A DNA stretch of 64,000 nt from Clostridiaceae bacterium (GTDB lineage Bacteria > Bacillota > Clostridia > Oscillospirales > Butyricicoccaceae), in the NCBI GenBank assembly GCA_018383195.1, contig JAGZOP010000008.1, positions 1-64,000 on the forward strand, read 5' to 3'. Made by a program: the position numbers and the translations under genes. The notes under the pieces are model-generated. The model was not told the DNA's origin, made no database searches, and worked only from the letters and a program-made list of their open reading frames with translations. Of the stretch, positions 61,852-64,000 are shown piece by piece. Position 1 is the first letter of the stretch. Each line of letters begins with the position of its first letter.

Positions 61852-63099
61852 GTGATTGTTGGGAATTTGATGGATTTTGTCAGCCAGTATGATGCGGAAG
61901 TCGGCGCAATGATTCGTAAAGAGTACGATCGTCAGTGCCGGAATATTGAACTCATTGCATCGGAGAATATCGTAAGCGAAGCTGTTATGGCTGCGATGGG
62001 CTCTGTGCTGACCAACAAATACGCCGAGGGATACCCGGGCAAGCGTTACTACGGCGGCTGTGAATGTGTGGACGAAGTAGAGCGTCTTGCAATCGCGCGC
62101 GTCTGTGAACTGTTCGGCGCAAAGTATGCCAACGTGCAGCCGCATTCTGGCGCACAGGCAAACATGGCGGTATATCAGGCGCTCGTCAAGCCGGGCGATA
62201 CGGTTATGGGCATGAGCCTTGACAATGGCGGTCATCTGACCCACGGCTCGCCGGTCAATCAGTCCGGTCTGCTGTACCATATGGTTGCTTACGGCGTGGA
62301 CGAGAACGGCTATATCGACTACAATGAAGTGGAAGAACTGGCAAAGAAGGAGCAGCCCAAAATGATTATCGCGGGCGCGTCCGCTTACCCGCGCGCGATT
62401 GACTTCCAGAAGTTTGCCGAGATTGCACATTCGGTCGGCGCATACCTGTTTGTTGATATGGCACATATCGCGGGTCTGGTTGCGGCAGGTCTGCACATGA
62501 ACCCGGTGCCGTATGCGGATGTGGTAACCACCACCACCCACAAAACCCTGCGCGGACCGCGCGGCGGCGTTATCCTCACGAACAATGAGGAGATCGCCAA
62601 GAAGATGAACAAGGCAATTTTCCCCGGCACGCAGGGCGGTCCGCTGATGCATGTCATCGCGTCCAAGGCGGTCTGCTTCGGCGAAGCACTGAAGCCGGAA
62701 TTCAAGGCATACCAGACCAACGTGGCGCAGAACGCCAAGGTGCTGGCAGACGCGCTGATGAAACAGGGCTTTGATCTGGTTTCCGGCGGCACGGATAACC
62801 ATTTGATGCTGGTTGACCTGCGCAAGGCAGGCGTTACCGGCAAGGTGCTTCAGAATCGCCTGGATGAAGTTTATATCACTGCAAATAAGAACACCATCCC
62901 GAACGATCCGGAAAGCCCGTTTGTGACCTCTGGTATGCGCGTAGGTACGCCGGCAGTAACCTCCCGCGGCTTCGGTGCTCCTGAAATGCTGCGCATCGCT
63001 GAGTTTATCTGGCAGGCAGCAACCGATTTTGATGCGAAAGCTGACGAAATCCGTGCCAATGTGACCGAGATGTGTTCCTGTTTCCCAATTTATCGCTGA
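61852..63099 (+). CDS. glyA: Serine hydroxymethyltransferase
   Basis: This PLP enzyme converts serine and tetrahydrofolate to glycine and 5,10-methylene-tetrahydrofolate. I start it at GTG 61852, which has GGGAGG 7 bases upstream; the ATG at 61837 lies inside that site. That gives 415 residues. IASENIVSEAV, YAEGYPGKRYYGG, and the PLP-lysine TTTTHKTLRGPRGG are typical. The upstream gap (61638-61851) is AT-rich; I see a possible -10 but no clear promoter or riboswitch. Confidence 0.97.
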   Translation: MIVGNLMDFVSQYDAEVGAMIRKEYDRQCRNIELIASENIVSEAVMAAMGSVLTNKYAEGYPGKRYYGGCECVDEVERLAIARVCELFGAKYANVQPHSGAQANMAVYQALVKPGDTVMGMSLDNGGHLTHGSPVNQSGLLYHMVAYGVDENGYIDYNEVEELAKKEQPKMIIAGASAYPRAIDFQKFAEIAHSVGAYLFVDMAHIAGLVAAGLHMNPVPYADVVTTTTHKTLRGPRGGVILTNNEEIAKKMNKAIFPGTQGGPLMHVIASKAVCFGEALKPEFKAYQTNVAQNAKVLADALMKQGFDLVSGGTDNHLMLVDLRKAGVTGKVLQNRLDEVYITANKNTIPNDPESPFVTSGMRVGTPAVTSRGFGAPEMLRIAEFIWQAATDFDAKADEIRANVTEMCSCFPIYR

Positions 63100-63104
63100 G
63101 TATA

Positions 63105-63137
63105 GAGGGCTGTCCATTTGGACGGCCTTCTTTTTTT
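63105..63137 (+). terminator. Terminator of glyA
   Basis: GGCTGTCC-ATTT-GGACGGCC is followed by TTCTTTTTTT, a few bases after the stop. Confidence 0.88.
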
Positions 63138-63168
63138 GTCGCTTTTCGTCATTTTGCTCATTTGGTCC

Positions 63169-63196
63169 TTGAAAAGAAGTTTTTTTGTGGTATAAT
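63169..63196 (+). promoter_or_regulatory. Promoter of pgi with extended -10
   Basis: TTGAAA (63169-63174), a 16-base spacer and TATAAT (63191-63196) preceded by TGG. The leader to pgi is about 140 bases and shows no clear riboswitch. Confidence 0.75.
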
Positions 63197-63339
63197 ATAA
63201 CCAAAACGTATGGGCGCTTTTGGATATCAACAACAAAAATGCAGGTTGAGCTGTATTTTAGTAAAAATGGTACTATAAAGAAGCTTTCGGCTGATCCCTG
63301 CGCAAGAGAAAGAGTTAGAATAATGATGAGGTGGTTACA

Positions 63340-64000
63340 ATGGGAATGGAACTGAAGTCAACTGGTCTGCGGGGATTTGTCGAAGAACGAGAACTTGGAT
63401 ACATGGATCCGTTGGTTCAAACGGCAAACGAAATGCTTGTGCAGCATACAGGGGCAGGAAGTGACTACCATGGTTGGGTGGACCTCCCGGTTCAATATGA
63501 TCGAGAGGAGTTTGCGCGGATCAAGGCAGCAGTAAAAAAAATCCAACAAAACAGTGACGTGCTGATTGTCATCGGCATCGGCGGTTCGTATCTGGGTGCG
63601 CGTGCGGCAATCGAATTTGTCAAGGGGCAGATGTATAATAGCATCCGCGCAAAGGGCACGCCGGAGGTTTATTTTGTCGGTTCCAACATTTCCTCTTCGT
63701 ATCTGAATGATGTGGTTCAGATTATCGGGGAACGTGATTTCAGTGTCAATGTAATCTCAAAGTCGGGTACCACCACCGAACCGGCGATTGCATTCCGCAT
63801 CTTCAAAAAGCTTGCCGAGCAGAAGTATGGCAAAGAGGGGGCAAAAGACCACATCTTTGCAACAACAGACAAGTCGCGCGGTGCGCTGAAAAAGCTTGCC
63901 GATGACGAAGGATACGAAACCTTTGTGGTACCGAATGACGTAGGAGGACGTTTTTCGGTGCTGACCGCAGTCGGTCTGCTGCCGATGGCGGCAGCCGGGG
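63340..64000 (+). CDS. pgi: Glucose-6-phosphate isomerase, 3' truncated by the window
   Basis: This glycolytic enzyme interconverts glucose 6-phosphate and fructose 6-phosphate. Only the first 220 residues are in the window. The sugar-phosphate-binding SIS segment VLIVIGIGGSYLGARAAIEF (near 75), NVISKSGTTTEPAIAFR (near 139) and VPNDVGGRFSVLTAVGLLP are intact. The start is ATG 63340, with GAGGTGG upstream. The type is the shorter Firmicute/Gram-positive form. Confidence 0.96.
   Translation, partial: MGMELKSTGLRGFVEERELGYMDPLVQTANEMLVQHTGAGSDYHGWVDLPVQYDREEFARIKAAVKKIQQNSDVLIVIGIGGSYLGARAAIEFVKGQMYNSIRAKGTPEVYFVGSNISSSYLNDVVQIIGERDFSVNVISKSGTTTEPAIAFRIFKKLAEQKYGKEGAKDHIFATTDKSRGALKKLADDEGYETFVVPNDVGGRFSVLTAVGLLPMAAAG

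Overview
The window reads as a chromosomal segment of a moderately GC-rich, spore-forming-type Firmicute of class Clostridia. The order Oscillospirales (a Butyricicoccus/Agathobaculum-like genome) is my best guess, but that is inference from gene repertoire and not a database result. Supporting signs are strong AGGAGG-type ribosome binding sites, GTG and TTG starts, a cysteine T-box before cysS, an L7Ae-like protein at the head of the str operon, a class III fructose bisphosphatase, type III pantothenate kinase (CoaX), YqeG, and a selenium/molybdenum gene set of the Enterococcus/Clostridia type. I see no prophage, insertion sequence, integrase or CRISPR array.

Layout. 1-6.4 kb: end of a parvulin-type foldase, a tiny Cys-rich protein, mfd, and the iscS-iscU Fe-S operon. 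6.8-19.5 kb: rpoB-rpoC with their own extended -10 promoter, then rplGB-rpsL-rpsG-fusA and tuf. 19.5-23.5 kb: a VanZ-like protein under a promoter overlapped by a long palindrome, fbp, a small Cys protein and a six-helix membrane protein. 23.5-30.1 kb: a complete phosphate regulon (pstSCAB-phoU-phoB-phoR) behind TTTACA repeats; the PstS is circularly permuted. 30.2-35.2 kb: citrate synthase and the minus-strand operon DUF1294-CDF transporter-pyrC-DUF4230. 35.4-39 kb: dacF and tex. 39-42 kb, minus strand: padR, a permease-prefix-like protein, a DUF1538 membrane protein and a tandem PII-like protein. 42-49.9 kb: ybaK, a cytoplasmic barrel protein of unknown function, yqeG, an endonuclease IV-like protein, tRNA-Ser(CGA), trkH-trkA, and yfcE-coaX plus a small protein. 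50-51.9 kb: three small unknown genes facing ksgA. 52-59.2 kb: a ten-gene selenium/molybdenum-cofactor operon. 59.2-64 kb: T-box-cysS, nth, glyA and the start of pgi.

How the genes work together. The 52-59 kb operon is the most system-like part. It has a ModE-type DNA-binding protein, SelD, a YedE-type transporter, YedF, TusA-like and DUF3343 carriers, a cysteine desulfurase/selenocysteine lyase-like enzyme, YqeB, an XdhC-like factor with its two domains in reversed order, and a MocA-like nucleotidyltransferase. No SelA, SelB, tRNA-Sec or molybdenum hydroxylase is in the window, so the operon looks like the machinery that activates selenium and puts it into a molybdenum hydroxylase cofactor. 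Other points worth a second look are the permuted PstS, the DUF1538/PII-like pair, the palindrome at the VanZ-like gene's promoter and the unusually long rpsL-rpsG gap.
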